Positions 44,507-53,274 of a stretch of DNA of 59,609 nucleotides are shown here, piece after piece. The translations under genes were made by a program, and so were the position numbers. The DNA is taken from positions 1 to 59,609 of the forward strand of contig NZ_JAUYFA010000079.1 in the NCBI RefSeq assembly GCF_030691135.1, written 5' to 3'. The DNA is from Phreatobacter sp. (GTDB lineage: Bacteria > Pseudomonadota > Alphaproteobacteria > Rhizobiales > Phreatobacteraceae). The notes under the pieces were generated by a model. That model did not search any database. It saw nothing but the letters and a program-made list of their open reading frames with translations, and was not told where the DNA came from. Position 1 is the stretch's first letter. Each line of letters begins with the position of its first letter.

Positions 44507-46477
44507 TCAGGCCGACAGGCCGTAGCGTTGCGTCAGGTCGGCGAAGATCGCCCGCATCTGGTCCGACACGGGTGAAGCCTGTGATGACGCTGCCACCGCC
44601 GCGAAGACGCGGTGTTTCAGGAAGAAGCGCCAGGTCACGGGCTGCCGGGCCAGGAAAGCGGTCAGCAGATCGTAGCGCTCGCGTGTCCAGATCGTTTCGA
44701 AAGCGATGCGCTCGGGGCTGAACACGACGGCCTCTTCCGGTGGCGCGACCCGGGAACTGCGGATCGCCGTCGTGGCTGCGACATCGACCGCCCGGTCCGC
44801 GATGACCACGCCATAATCGCTACGGGCACTCTCCCGGGAGACAGCGCCGCGGACGACGTCGGTCAGCACCTCTTCAGGGGGGCGTCGGAAGGGGGCGCCC
44901 CATCCACCGGCCCCCGGTCCGACGACCCGGATGACGTCGCCCGGTGCGCAGGCGACGAGATCAGTGTTGCCGAGCGAAACCGCGTCCGCGCGGCCCGGAT
45001 TGCGCAGGAACAGCGAGATCCGGCCCGGCGATCCGCCGCGCAGGCCCCAGCTCCCCATCACCGAGCGGTTGCGGTTTCGGGCCGTGACGACCGTCTCGGG
45101 GGCGGCCACCTCGAATTCCATGACCGCGGAGAGGCCACCGCGATAGCGCCCCGGGGCACCGGTATCGGGCTCGAGGCCGTAGCGCAGGAAGCGGATTGGC
45201 ACCTCCGCCTCGCTGATCTCGATCGGCGTGTTGCGGAGAAAGCCGGTCGCTCCGCCAGCGCCGTCCGAGCCGTCGGCGAAGGGCGTCGCCCCGCCGCCGC
45301 CGCCGACCGGACCGATCGAGGCCATGACCGGGCGTCCGGCACGTCCCTGCGTCTTGATGTTCATGATGGCATTGCCGCCCGGAGAGGCGGTCGGAATGAG
45401 ATCGGGCAGCGCCTGGGCGAAGGCGCCGACGGTGACGATCTGCGTCATGGCGCAGGTCAGGGAGCGCATGCCGACAGCGGCCGGCTTCTGGCAGTTGACG
45501 ACGCTGCCCTCGGGAAGGATCGCGCGTGCCGGGCGCAGCGTCCCGGCATTCAGCAGGAGGCTGTTGTCCAGCGTCCACAGCACATAGGTCAGCCCCACCA
45601 TCACGAGCGGGTGTCGCTCGCGGTCGCCGGTCGGCATGTTGAGGGATGAACCGAGCTGGGGGTCGGAGCCGGTGTAGTCGAGCACGACCTCGTCGCCGCG
45701 CACCGACAGCGTCAGCGCCACCCGGCACGGTTGGCCGCCGACCGAATCCTCGTCCGCATAATCGGCGAAGAAATAGTCGCCGTCCGGGATCCGCCGGATG
45801 ATGGCGCGGGCCTGGCGATCGGCATAGTCCAGGATGGCGTCGACACCCGCCATGAACCCCTCGAATCCGAAGCGGCCAACAATCTCGGCCATCTTCCGTT
45901 CGCCGACATTGACCGAGGCGATCTGGGCCTGGATGTCACCGATGTTCTGGTCGGGTGCGCGCACGTTGGAGCGGATCGCAGCGAGGACGAAGGTGTTCAG
46001 CTGGCCGTTCTCGACCAGCTTGACCGGGGGGATGCGCAGGCCCTCCTGCTCGATCTCGGTCAGCGAGCGCGACAGCGAGGCCGGGACGGCGCCGCCGACA
46101 TCCGTGTTGTGGATATGGCCGACGACGAAACAGGCGAGGCGCCCCGCGTGGAAGACCGGCTTCCAGATGTGGATGTCCGGCGTATGGGTGGCGACATGGC
46201 CCTCGTAGACATCGTTGGTGATGCAGATGTCGCCGTCGCGATAGGTCTCGAAACAGGCGAGGAGCGGGCCGTAGTCGATCCCTGAATACCAGGGGGCGCC
46301 GAAGCTGCGGGGGTTGGCAAAGGCGAGGCCCTCGCGGCTGACGACCTGACAGGAGAAATCCTCGGTCTCCTTCACGAAGGCAGAATGGGCTGTACGCATC
46401 AGCGTAAAGGCCATGGCATCGGCAGCCGCGGCGCAGAAATTGGCGAAGACCTTCAGATGGCGAGGATCGAAGGCCAT
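44507..46477 (-). CDS. hyuB: Hydantoinase B/oxoprolinase family protein
   Basis: A 656-residue protein of the HyuB family, somewhat longer than the usual 520-600. Family blocks are clear: the N-terminus with ALMRTAHSAFVKETEDFSCQ, GDICITNDVYEGHVATHTPD, VVGHIHNTDVGGAVP, LDYTGSDPQLGSSLNMPTGD, and a glycine-rich core (GPVGGGGGATPFADGSDG). With HyuA it forms an ATP-dependent enzyme that opens cyclic amides (hydantoins, 5-oxoproline, N-methylhydantoin) or acts as an acetone or acetophenone carboxylase relative. Its start overlaps the HyuA stop (TGATG). The HyuA partner is truncated here, so the pair is probably inactive unless another HyuA exists. The C-terminal 100 residues are less conserved. Confidence 0.88.
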   Translation of the reverse strand: MAFDPRHLKVFANFCAAAADAMAFTLMRTAHSAFVKETEDFSCQVVSREGLAFANPRSFGAPWYSGIDYGPLLACFETYRDGDICITNDVYEGHVATHTPDIHIWKPVFHAGRLACFVVGHIHNTDVGGAVPASLSRSLTEIEQEGLRIPPVKLVENGQLNTFVLAAIRSNVRAPDQNIGDIQAQIASVNVGERKMAEIVGRFGFEGFMAGVDAILDYADRQARAIIRRIPDGDYFFADYADEDSVGGQPCRVALTLSVRGDEVVLDYTGSDPQLGSSLNMPTGDRERHPLVMVGLTYVLWTLDNSLLLNAGTLRPARAILPEGSVVNCQKPAAVGMRSLTCAMTQIVTVGAFAQALPDLIPTASPGGNAIMNIKTQGRAGRPVMASIGPVGGGGGATPFADGSDGAGGATGFLRNTPIEISEAEVPIRFLRYGLEPDTGAPGRYRGGLSAVMEFEVAAPETVVTARNRNRSVMGSWGLRGGSPGRISLFLRNPGRADAVSLGNTDLVACAPGDVIRVVGPGAGGWGAPFRRPPEEVLTDVVRGAVSRESARSDYGVVIADRAVDVAATTAIRSSRVAPPEEAVVFSPERIAFETIWTRERYDLLTAFLARQPVTWRFFLKHRVFAAVAASSQASPVSDQMRAIFADLTQRYGLSA

Positions 46478-47499
46478 CAGCGCCGGTCCCTGGTGATGAC
46501 GAGATTGCCGAAGCGGTCGACCTCTGTGGCGAAACCGGGAGGTATCACGGTCGTCGTGTCGTCCTGCGCGATGATGGCAGGGCTCGGCAGGCGATGTCCG
46601 GGCCTGATGTCGCCCCGGACGAAGACCGGAACCTGGTGGGGTCGGCCGTCAAAATGCGCGGCGACCGTCAGGGTCGGCTGGAGCGGACCGGTCGCGCCAT
46701 CCGGCTTGACCAGGGAAGGCTTGGGAGTCGCTGCCATGATGACGACCCGCAGATTGACGACCTGCACGGCGCCTTCTGTGTCGGCATGCCCATAGATCCG
46801 CGCATGTTCGCCATGGAAGGCAGAGCGCAACGTGTCGAGGTCAGGAAAATCCACCCAAGTGGATTCAATGGGCGTCTCGATCTCGAAGCTTTGACCGGCG
46901 TAGCGCATGTCAGCCGACAGGCGAAGTGCACCTGGTCCCTGGTGGCCCTGCTGTTCCAGCCAGGCCCTGGCCCGCCCGACCAGAGTGCCGAAGACCCCGG
47001 CAACCTCCTCCATCGCCTCCGCCGTCGCCTCGCGGTAGAGCGTGGCGATGAAGTCGTTCTTCAGGTCGGCGATGAGCCCGCCAAAGGCCGAGACCACGCC
47101 GGGCGCCGGTGGCACGACAATGCCCTTGAGATCCAGTTCGCGGGCCAGGAAACAGGCAAGCACGGGACCGGCGCCGCCGAAGGCGAAGAGATGAAACTCG
47201 CGCGGATCGATGGCAAAGCGCGAGATCAAACCCGAGACCTCGGCGAACATACCGGACACGGCGATGGCAAGGACATCCGCAGCGACCAATTCGACCGGAG
47301 AGTCCAGCCGCTCCGCCAGTGGCGCGAAGGCGGCGCGGGCTGCCGCATGGTCGACGCTGACCGCCCCATAGCCGAGCGGGAGATGACCGATCAGGTTCTG
47401 CACGGCCATGGCATCCGTGATGGTGGGGGCCACCCCGCCGCGGCCATAGCAGGCCGGGCCCGGTGTCGAGCCGGCGCTCTTCGGCCCGACCTGGAGCAC
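46477..47499 (-). pseudogene. hyuA: Hydantoinase A/oxoprolinase, N-terminal half missing
   Basis: The frame encodes about 340 residues matching only the second half of HyuA proteins, which are normally near 690. It begins at the conserved QVGPKSAGSTPGPACYGRGG segment and continues with FAFGGAGPVLACFLARELD and the C-terminal domain. Immediately upstream (about 47505) the homology stops; the frame then meets a TAA about 90 bases further, with no N-terminal ATPase half anywhere nearby. The only start is a GTG with no ribosome site. A deletion or rearrangement has therefore joined the gene to unrelated DNA. Loss of the actin-like nucleotide-binding part should abolish activity. Confidence 0.85.
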
Positions 47500-47633
47500 G
47501 CCGTGGCCGTCGAGGCGCTGAACCGCATGCGTGAACGCGGTCAGGCCATCACCGTCCGGATGGCAGGTAAACCTTGCGCAAGGGGCTCTTTACTCAACAT
47601 TTGATCCGGGCGACAAAGCCGAGCGGGTGCATC

Positions 47634-47909
47634 ATGAAGGCCATGCCGGTTATGTTTCGGCTCTTCGTGGCGATGGCGGCCTGCGGGCTTCTGGTCCCCG
47701 TGGCGCGATCCCAGGGCCAGGACGCGCTTCTCGCGCCCTGCATCGACCCGCACCGTCAGGCGTCCGAGCGAGCGAGGTTGTGTCGGGCGCTTGGCGAAGC
47801 GGTCGGATCAGGCCCGGCGCTTAGGCACAGTGCCCAGGAGGCGCAGGCCAGGGCTCTGATGGAGATGGCCGACTGGAGCGGCCTTTGGCGCTCGCCGCCC
47901 AACTGCTAG
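47634..47909 (+). CDS. Small exported protein of unknown function
   Basis: A protein of about 91 residues. A signal peptide (MKAMPVMFRLFVAMAACGLL) precedes a mature part that includes QDALLAPCIDPHRQASERAR and ends SGLWRSPPNC. Two cysteines (near residues 37 and 91, plus one in RLCRAL) could form a disulfide. I place the start at ATG 47634 because the signal peptide begins there. No family is recognised. It lies in the scar region just beyond the hyuA breakpoint, so it may be a passenger. Moderate confidence that it is a gene. Confidence 0.45.
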   Translation: MKAMPVMFRLFVAMAACGLLVPVARSQGQDALLAPCIDPHRQASERARLCRALGEAVGSGPALRHSAQEAQARALMEMADWSGLWRSPPNC

Positions 47910-47990
47910 ATGTGGATTCTGAGGAGGTTGTTCATCGCCCGTGAGGGCCTGAATTGGTCGTTGCGATACGAAGCACCGCAGGGCACGAGG

Positions 47991-48059
47991 ATGAACAATC
48001 CCGACAAGAATGCGCGAGCGACACCGCTTGGTCGAGCCGAGATGATCATGGCGCGTTGA
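47991..48059 (+). pseudogene. IS481-like transposase N-terminal remnant
   Basis: ATG 47991 opens 22 codons reading MNNPDKNARATPLGRAEMIM and then stops. The NARxTPxGRxEM pattern is that of the first residues of IS481-family transposases, which continue with a helix-turn-helix that is absent here. A GGCACGAGG lies just before the ATG, as in intact elements, and the preceding 80 bases may be the element's left end. It is cut off six bases before the stop of the next minus-strand gene. Confidence 0.6.
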
Positions 48060-48064
48060 GGGGT

Positions 48065-49081
48065 TCAGGGACGGCAGAGCAGATGGGGAAGGGCGTCCCT
48101 GACCTGCGCCTCGATATCCTTGAGGCTCTTGGCTGTTTCATAGGAGAGGCCCGACAGCGGAAATGATTTCGCTGTGTAGGCGTCAGCCATATCGCGATAG
48201 GCCACCGAGGCCGCCTTGAACGCGTCCGTCATGCGTTTGACTTCGAGGCATGCGGCAGTCGCCGGCAATCTTGTCCGATAGGCCAGCATCTCGAAGTAGG
48301 TGACGAAATCGACCGATGAAGTGAGGGCTCCCTGTTCGATCCGAACCGGCAGGGCAAAGATGTCCTGGTCGATCATCATGCCGGTCTCGGCCAGCAGCAA
48401 CGTGCGGACCGGCGGGATCAACGCGTGGCGGGCCGGGTCTTCGGCACGCGTCTCGACCATGTGGGCCGTCAGCTTGGCGTCTCCCAGCATCAGCTCCTGG
48501 CTGGCCAGCAGGGTGAGCTTCAACGTCATGCTCCCCTCGTGCGTCTCGGGAACAGCGGCTGGCTCGGGTCTTGCAGCCATTGCATCGATCGCGGTCAAGA
48601 TCGGCGTGAAATCCCGCCGGACAATGGCGATGGGCACCCCGAGCTTCAGCGCGTCAATCGTCGGCGATGGGGAATAATCAAGGCGGAGGGTATGAAGCCA
48701 CACTGGCGCTGACAGCCGATTCGGCAGAAATTCCCGATCCATCAGGATTGGCGTCAGCGTTGGCAGTGCGGGTCTGCCGGAGCCCGGACGGCCATGACCC
48801 CGCATGACGACGCGCACGTTAGGCGCGATCCAGTAGGTTCCTGCAATGGGCTCGCCCGCTGCGTCGAAGACGATGGCATAGGAGCCAGCCGAGCCCGTCG
48901 CCCATGCGGGCTGCGGATCGCTGAAGAGAATGTGGCAAAGCGCAAGCGCAAGCTTGATCGCCACCTGCCACAAAGAGCATGTCCAGTCGTCCCGCGTATT
49001 CTGCTTCTTCCGGGTTGCCGGCGGCGGACAAGCCCTCCACGCATCGTTCGGTCGCTGCTGTCCCTGTCGCAAGCTGCTCAT
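48065..49081 (-). CDS. Exported protein of unknown function, 338 residues
   Basis: The N-terminus has about 40 polar residues and then a hydrophobic stretch (WQVAIKLALALCHILF) ending PAWA, which looks like a signal peptide with an extended leader; an internal start is possible. The mature part has YAIVFDAAGEPIAGTYWIAP, a hydroxy/acid-rich middle and a mostly helical C-terminus. No known family is recognised. ATG 49081 overlaps the stop of the upstream gene in an ATGA, so the two are coupled. The frame open to 49567 is the shadow of the upstream gene. It is part of a minus-strand set of four unrecognised genes. Confidence 0.6.
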   Translation of the reverse strand: MSSLRQGQQRPNDAWRACPPPATRKKQNTRDDWTCSLWQVAIKLALALCHILFSDPQPAWATGSAGSYAIVFDAAGEPIAGTYWIAPNVRVVMRGHGRPGSGRPALPTLTPILMDREFLPNRLSAPVWLHTLRLDYSPSPTIDALKLGVPIAIVRRDFTPILTAIDAMAARPEPAAVPETHEGSMTLKLTLLASQELMLGDAKLTAHMVETRAEDPARHALIPPVRTLLLAETGMMIDQDIFALPVRIEQGALTSSVDFVTYFEMLAYRTRLPATAACLEVKRMTDAFKAASVAYRDMADAYTAKSFPLSGLSYETAKSLKDIEAQVRDALPHLLCRP

Positions 49082-49506
49082 CTCGCGTTCACCCCATCGC
49101 GGACCCTGATGAAGCGGGCAATGAATTCCTGCCGGTCGGTCTGAAACTGGGCGACCATGAACACGGCGGCGTTTCCCATAAAATGCGGGAAAGCCGCACC
49201 AGCCACAGCCACGCTCTGGCCGGGCGGCGTGCGGAGAAAAACGACGGTGGCGACCGGGCCTGCCAGCCTCGGCTCCACTTTCTGTGACTGGATCGTTGCG
49301 CCTTGATAGCGCTCGCGCAACAGCGCCGCCATTTGCGGCAGGTGGCGCTGGGGATCGGATCGGTCGCGCGGACCCATCGGGAACGGCGAGACCATGGCGA
49401 AGGGCGGGTCGGTCGCCACGTCCATCAGGTCGCCCAGCCTCCGCCTGACGCCGCAACAAACCACGTCCAGCCGCGATGGCGGATTTGGGATGCCCCGCCC
49501 CAACAT
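49078..49506 (-). CDS. Unknown protein, 142 residues, start uncertain
   Basis: The C-terminal 90 residues are protein-like (LPQMAALLRERYQGATIQSQ, RLAGPVATVVFLRTPPGQS, AAFPHFMGNAAVFMVAQFQ), suggesting a small alpha-beta domain. The start is unclear: ATG 49506 has no ribosome site at the right distance, while a good AAAGGAG sits ahead of ATG 49516, which is in another frame. Either translation starts later or a frameshift has separated the true N-terminus. The stop overlaps the start of the next gene (ATGA). No family recognised. Confidence 0.5.
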   Translation of the reverse strand: MLGRGIPNPPSRLDVVCCGVRRRLGDLMDVATDPPFAMVSPFPMGPRDRSDPQRHLPQMAALLRERYQGATIQSQKVEPRLAGPVATVVFLRTPPGQSVAVAGAAFPHFMGNAAVFMVAQFQTDRQEFIARFIRVRDGVNAR

Positions 49507-49732
49507 CTTCTTCCATTACCGTCACTCCTTTCTGTGCAGACAGACGGATCGGGCCGAGCCCGCTCATGCATGCGTCCCGTGCGGTCAGGGAAGCCTGGTT
49601 GCACTCGCACCACGCAGCCCTGTCGACACGGATGGCGGTCGCCCGGCTGGTCTTCGCACGCGCGGCACGAACCGGCGGGGACCGGGTTGTCAGTGCGTCT
49701 GCGATCAGCGCGCGGTCGCGGCTGATATCACG

Positions 49733-50308
49733 TCACCACTGGCAGGCGCTCCGCAAGACCTCGAAGGCCGCGCGCAGGCGTGGCACATCGTCGGGTTGGA
49801 TGGCGTCGTCGATCGTGTCGAGACAACTTTCACTGTAGGTCAGCTTAGGGGTCTGCTCGAGAATGATGCTGCGCGAGCAGAACATCTCTTTCGCCGCCAG
49901 GACAAGCTGCGCTCCTCCCGCAGCTTGCGGTGTCGGAGTGAAGGTCGCCCGCGCAAGTCTGCGAAGGTCGATCGTCGCATGGTAAGCGGTTGTCACGGCG
50001 ATCTTCGGGTCCATCACCGGCGTCGGGGCCTCGATGAAGAAGGCATCGAACAGGCAGGGGGCCGCCCTGCTCGCCGAAATGCTGAGGATCGTCCGCTCCG
50101 GATCTCCGGGGATCATGTTGCCGCGATAGGTCACGCGACCCGGGCTCACGCTTTTGGGCATTGCCGTGGTGACACCGGAAAACAGCAGGTGCGCGACGGC
50201 CTCGGGCGGGGTGAGCGGCTCGGCGCTCACGGTCCGTGCGGGCGGCAGTCCCATCAGGATCGCGATGCCGAGGGCGGCCGCTGTCGGGTCAGGGCTCATG
50301 ATGGTCAT
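49733..50308 (-). CDS. Exported protein of unknown function, 191 residues
   Basis: A hydrophobic N-terminus (AAALGIAILMGLPPARTVSAEP) gives a signal peptide with cleavage near Ala30. The mature part includes VAHLLFSGVTTAMPKSVSPG, CLFDAFFIEAP and a C-terminal MFCSRSIILEQTPKLTYSES with several cysteines. No family recognised. Its start overlaps the stop of the upstream gene by four bases, so both are coupled. A 217-base gap separates it from the next minus-strand gene. Confidence 0.6.
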   Translation of the reverse strand: MTIMSPDPTAAALGIAILMGLPPARTVSAEPLTPPEAVAHLLFSGVTTAMPKSVSPGRVTYRGNMIPGDPERTILSISASRAAPCLFDAFFIEAPTPVMDPKIAVTTAYHATIDLRRLARATFTPTPQAAGGAQLVLAAKEMFCSRSIILEQTPKLTYSESCLDTIDDAIQPDDVPRLRAAFEVLRSACQW

Positions 50309-50910
50309 TCCTCGCGGATGGCCTGCCGGAGATCGTCGCAGGCCGAGGCCGGCATGGAGCTGAGCCGGAACGTCCGATCCGATGGCCCGAGCCTGAATTC
50401 GCTGCCCTTGTCGACGCTGACCCTGTCGCCCGTACGCAGCCGCAGCCTCGACGACAAACGTGCGAGAACTCCGCCTTCGGCGGCCCTGATGTCGACGCTC
50501 CCGCCATCATTGCCTTCCTCCGCGTTCATGTGGTCCTCGCCTGTCACGCGGCAGCGCGCGCCCGGCTGGCCACTATTGGTGACCTCCCCTCGCGAATTCA
50601 GCCTCTCGCCGCCGAACGGATGCTCGCACCATGCAATGGCGCGTCTGGTCTGCGCGTCGCCCCGGCGGGTTAATTCGACACGCAAGACATCTGCCGGCGG
50701 CGAGCCGACGCTGCCGGGGATGGTCTCCCGGCTCACCGAAATCCGAATGCGACTGACGGTCTGGGAAGGGTTGCGAGCCAGATGCGCGGCGTCATAGGTC
50801 CGCTCGAAGCAGGCCCTGGCGTTTGATCCGTGACCGAGCACGCCGGAAACGGCCGAAGCAGGTGACGCGCCGATGATGGTCGCCATGGCGGCAAGGACTG
50901 CAGCACGCAC
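50305..50910 (-). CDS. Exported protein of unknown function, 201 residues
   Basis: A signal peptide (MRAAVLAAMATIIGASPASA, GTG start with GGAGA upstream) precedes a mature domain with several cysteines (ARACFERTYD, IAWCEHPFGG, ARCRVTGE, ASACDDLR), compatible with two disulfides. The middle is beta-rich and the C-terminus has GDRVSVDKGSEFRLGPSDR. No family recognised. It is the first gene of the minus-strand unknown set and is coupled to the next by an ATGA overlap. Periplasmic location is likely; role unknown. Confidence 0.6.
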   Translation of the reverse strand: MRAAVLAAMATIIGASPASAVSGVLGHGSNARACFERTYDAAHLARNPSQTVSRIRISVSRETIPGSVGSPPADVLRVELTRRGDAQTRRAIAWCEHPFGGERLNSRGEVTNSGQPGARCRVTGEDHMNAEEGNDGGSVDIRAAEGGVLARLSSRLRLRTGDRVSVDKGSEFRLGPSDRTFRLSSMPASACDDLRQAIREE

Positions 50911-51169
50911 GAGCTACGTCTCCACGCGGTTGGCACAACTTTGTGTCACATGCGGAATGATGTCAATTTACTGTCGCAGCACGGTCCGAGCTGGGGCGCT
51001 CTTCGGTCGTGTTCCATGGGATGATGGAGCCGGGAATGGCCCTCGATCGGACTGCGAATGGCGACGAAGGTGCTGCTGCGGTGATCAGGAGTGACTCTTG
51101 GTGGGGGTATCGGTCGACATTGCTGAAATCCGGGACTTGAATGGCGCCGCACAAAGGCCGCTCCAGCGC
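50911..51169. other. Intergenic region between unknown exported genes and repeat B
   Basis: About 260 bases with no supported gene; short frames on both strands show no pattern. It should hold the promoter for the minus-strand unknown genes. The rest of the gap up to 51532 is the repeat and its continuation. Confidence 0.4.
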
Positions 51170-51450
51170 GCAATGAAACTGTGCCAGATGGGCGGGAACC
51201 CGCATGACGGTCGATGTAGAGGCCCAAACCATCCCCTGGCGCTTCGCCGAGGCACCGATGAGGAATCGGGTGGCCGATAAAAAACATATAAATATCAATT
51301 ACTTAAGATCAATTCAACCGCTTGCTTTGCAGGAATGCTGTAGATGTCGCCGCGCGACCTCCCGCGCTCCGGCATCTTGATACTACCGCGCCCGCTCGGT
51401 GAGTCTGTCGCCTGCTCAAACCCAACACAATGTCCTGGACGCGGCAGCCG
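51170..51450 (+). repeat. Diverged intergenic repeat, copy B
   Basis: Shares with copies A and C the block from CCCGCATGA to CGCTTCGCCGAGGCACCGATGA and, with C, a strong 3' block: CTCCGGCATCTTGA, then CTACCGCG and CCGCTCGGTGA. As in copy A, an AT-rich stretch follows the first block (about 51278-51315). Copy B differs from A and C at about a quarter to a third of positions in the first block. It ends about 80 bases before the stop of the operon at 51.5-58.2 kb. Boundaries approximate. Confidence 0.65.
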
Positions 51451-51532
51451 GAGAGTTTGCTGTGCGTCGCGGGCCGAGCCGAGGATTGGGTTATCTATCT
51501 CGCCACCCTGCGTCCAGCAAACCCAAGGTGGT

Positions 51533-52972
51533 TCACTTGCGTGGACGAGTAGCTGAAGGCGATTCTGTTGTGCGACGCTCATCAGCTTCCGACAAGGAGG
51601 CGATTTGCGCCACGGTCACCGGCTTGACCGGCGCGCGAAGGCGCATGTGTCCGATGTCGCCGGGCGACAGTCCCGTTTCCTCGGCAATGATCGCGACGGT
51701 GGTCAGTCCGCACATCCGCGACTGGCATGGCCCCATACCCGCCCGCGTGAAGGCCTTGACCTGGTTCGGCCCCATTGCCCCGCGGCGAACAGCCTTGCGG
51801 ATGTCCCCCGCCGTCACCTCCTCGCACCGACAGACGATCACGTCGTCGGGCGGACTGAGATGCGATTGTCGCGGTGCATAGAGCGCGTCGAGGAAGGCGC
51901 GGCCGCGCAAGCTGACGGCGAGACGGTGTCGCCATCGCCCTTCTATCGGATCGTCATCTCCCGCTGTTCCCCGCAGCATGCGCAAGACGCCGAACGCCGC
52001 GAGCGCCCCTTCGGCCTCGGCGGCCTGGGCGCCGCCGATCCCGCCGGAATCGCCGGCAATGAACAGACCGGGCACATCGGTCTTGCCGCTCGCGTCACGG
52101 ACGGGCTCGAAAGCCAGCCGCGCCGCGTTCCAGCGGTGCTGGGCGCCAGTGGACCATGTCAGATTGATCTGCGGGACCACGCCATGGTGCAGAAGCAGAA
52201 CATGCGCGGGAATCGTTCTTTCCGTGGCGCCCTTGCGGTAGGTGACAGCCGACAAGCGCGTGTCCCCGATGGCGGAGACTGCCTCCACGCCGCGAATGAT
52301 GCGCGTCGCCGCAAGCGCCTTGCCGAGGAGGCCGAGCCCCTTGAAGGCGTAGCGGCTGGTCAGGAAGCCGGGGACATGGGGCAAGGCCCGTCGCCAGTTC
52401 CCGGGGGCTGCAGTATCCAGGAGCGTGTCGATGGCAACGCCCAGTGCGCCATATTGCGCTGCCAGCAGGTAGAGCAGGGGACCGGTGCCGGCGAGTACCA
52501 CCGGCCCGTCCGGCACAACCCCGTCGGCCTTCAGCATGGTCTGGGCGGCTCCTGCGGTCATGACGCCCGGCAGTGTCCAGCCGTCGATGGGGAACGGTCG
52601 CTCCTGGGCTCCCGTTGCCGCGATGACCGCCCTGGCCCTGACGACGACCGCCTTGTCATGGCCGGTTGCGACACTGACGCAGAACGAGCCATCCGCCTCC
52701 CGCTCGATCTGGATGACGGTCGCGCCGAAGAGCGCCTCCACCCCGGAAGCGCGGAACGCTGCCGCGAGGACTGCACCCGCGGCATAGTCTGAGCCGAGCT
52801 TGGCCGTTCCTGCGAAGGCGCCGCTCTCGGATCCGCGATAGACTTGGCCGCCCGGTTCCCGGCCCTCGTCCACCAGCATCACCGACAGCCCGACGGCCGC
52901 CGCCTCCACGGATGCGCGCAGCCCGGCGGGCCCGGCGCCGACGATCACGAGGTCAAGACGAGTCATGCTCAT
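51533..52972 (-). CDS. FAD/NAD-type subunit with BFD-like [2Fe-2S] tail (second set)
   Basis: A 479-residue flavoprotein. N-terminal GxGxxG (LVIVGAGPAGLRASVEAA), second nucleotide motif (VVLAGTGPLLYLLAAQYGAL), an FAD-closing segment (GLFIAGDSGGIGGAQAAEAEG) and a BFD-like tail with Cys381, Cys383, Cys416 and Cys421 (CRCEEVTAGD, GPCQSRMC). This is the HcnB/OoxA-type subunit. ATG 52972 overlaps the 2Fe-2S gene stop in an ATGA; the longer frame is inside that gene. Last gene of the seven-gene operon. Compared with the subunit at 30.4 kb it is clearly related but diverged throughout. Confidence 0.9.
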   Translation of the reverse strand: MSMTRLDLVIVGAGPAGLRASVEAAAVGLSVMLVDEGREPGGQVYRGSESGAFAGTAKLGSDYAAGAVLAAAFRASGVEALFGATVIQIEREADGSFCVSVATGHDKAVVVRARAVIAATGAQERPFPIDGWTLPGVMTAGAAQTMLKADGVVPDGPVVLAGTGPLLYLLAAQYGALGVAIDTLLDTAAPGNWRRALPHVPGFLTSRYAFKGLGLLGKALAATRIIRGVEAVSAIGDTRLSAVTYRKGATERTIPAHVLLLHHGVVPQINLTWSTGAQHRWNAARLAFEPVRDASGKTDVPGLFIAGDSGGIGGAQAAEAEGALAAFGVLRMLRGTAGDDDPIEGRWRHRLAVSLRGRAFLDALYAPRQSHLSPPDDVIVCRCEEVTAGDIRKAVRRGAMGPNQVKAFTRAGMGPCQSRMCGLTTVAIIAEETGLSPGDIGHMRLRAPVKPVTVAQIASLSEADERRTTESPSATRPRK

Positions 52973-53274
52973 TCCGGGACCGTGTCTGCGAGAGCCGGCA
53001 GGCGTGTGCCGGTCTGGACCGCCATGCCGTCCCTGACACGGACCAGGCAGGCCTGGCGGTTCGCTGCGCCATCGATGGTGACCAGACAATCGAAGCAGAC
53101 GCCCATGCCGCAGAACGGGCCGCGCTCCCGACCGAGGCGCGCCGAGCGACGCAATCCCGCAAAGCCGGCGAGAAGCAGCGCTGTCGACAGCGTTTCACCG
53201 GCCGCGACGCTGAATGGTCGGCCGTCGATCGTCACCGTGACATGGCCAGCAGGCTCAACCAGGCGACGGAACAT
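52969..53274 (-). CDS. Small [2Fe-2S] subunit (second set)
   Basis: A protein of about 101 residues with Cys55, Cys60, Cys63 and Cys76 (GPFCGMGVCFDC, then RQAC), the CX4CX2CX12C ferredoxin pattern shared with the subunit at 31.8 kb. I choose ATG 53274 with GAGG upstream; the frame open to 53322 is inside the DAO gene. It overlaps the DAO gene by 20 bases and the next gene by four. It carries electrons within the trimeric dehydrogenase. Confidence 0.87.
   Translation of the reverse strand: MFRRLVEPAGHVTVTIDGRPFSVAAGETLSTALLLAGFAGLRRSARLGRERGPFCGMGVCFDCLVTIDGAANRQACLVRVRDGMAVQTGTRLPALADTVPE

Noticed and set aside
46594-47604. 336-codon plus-strand frame across hyuA
   Set aside because: Antisense to the clear HyuA C-terminal half; no ribosome site or known pattern.
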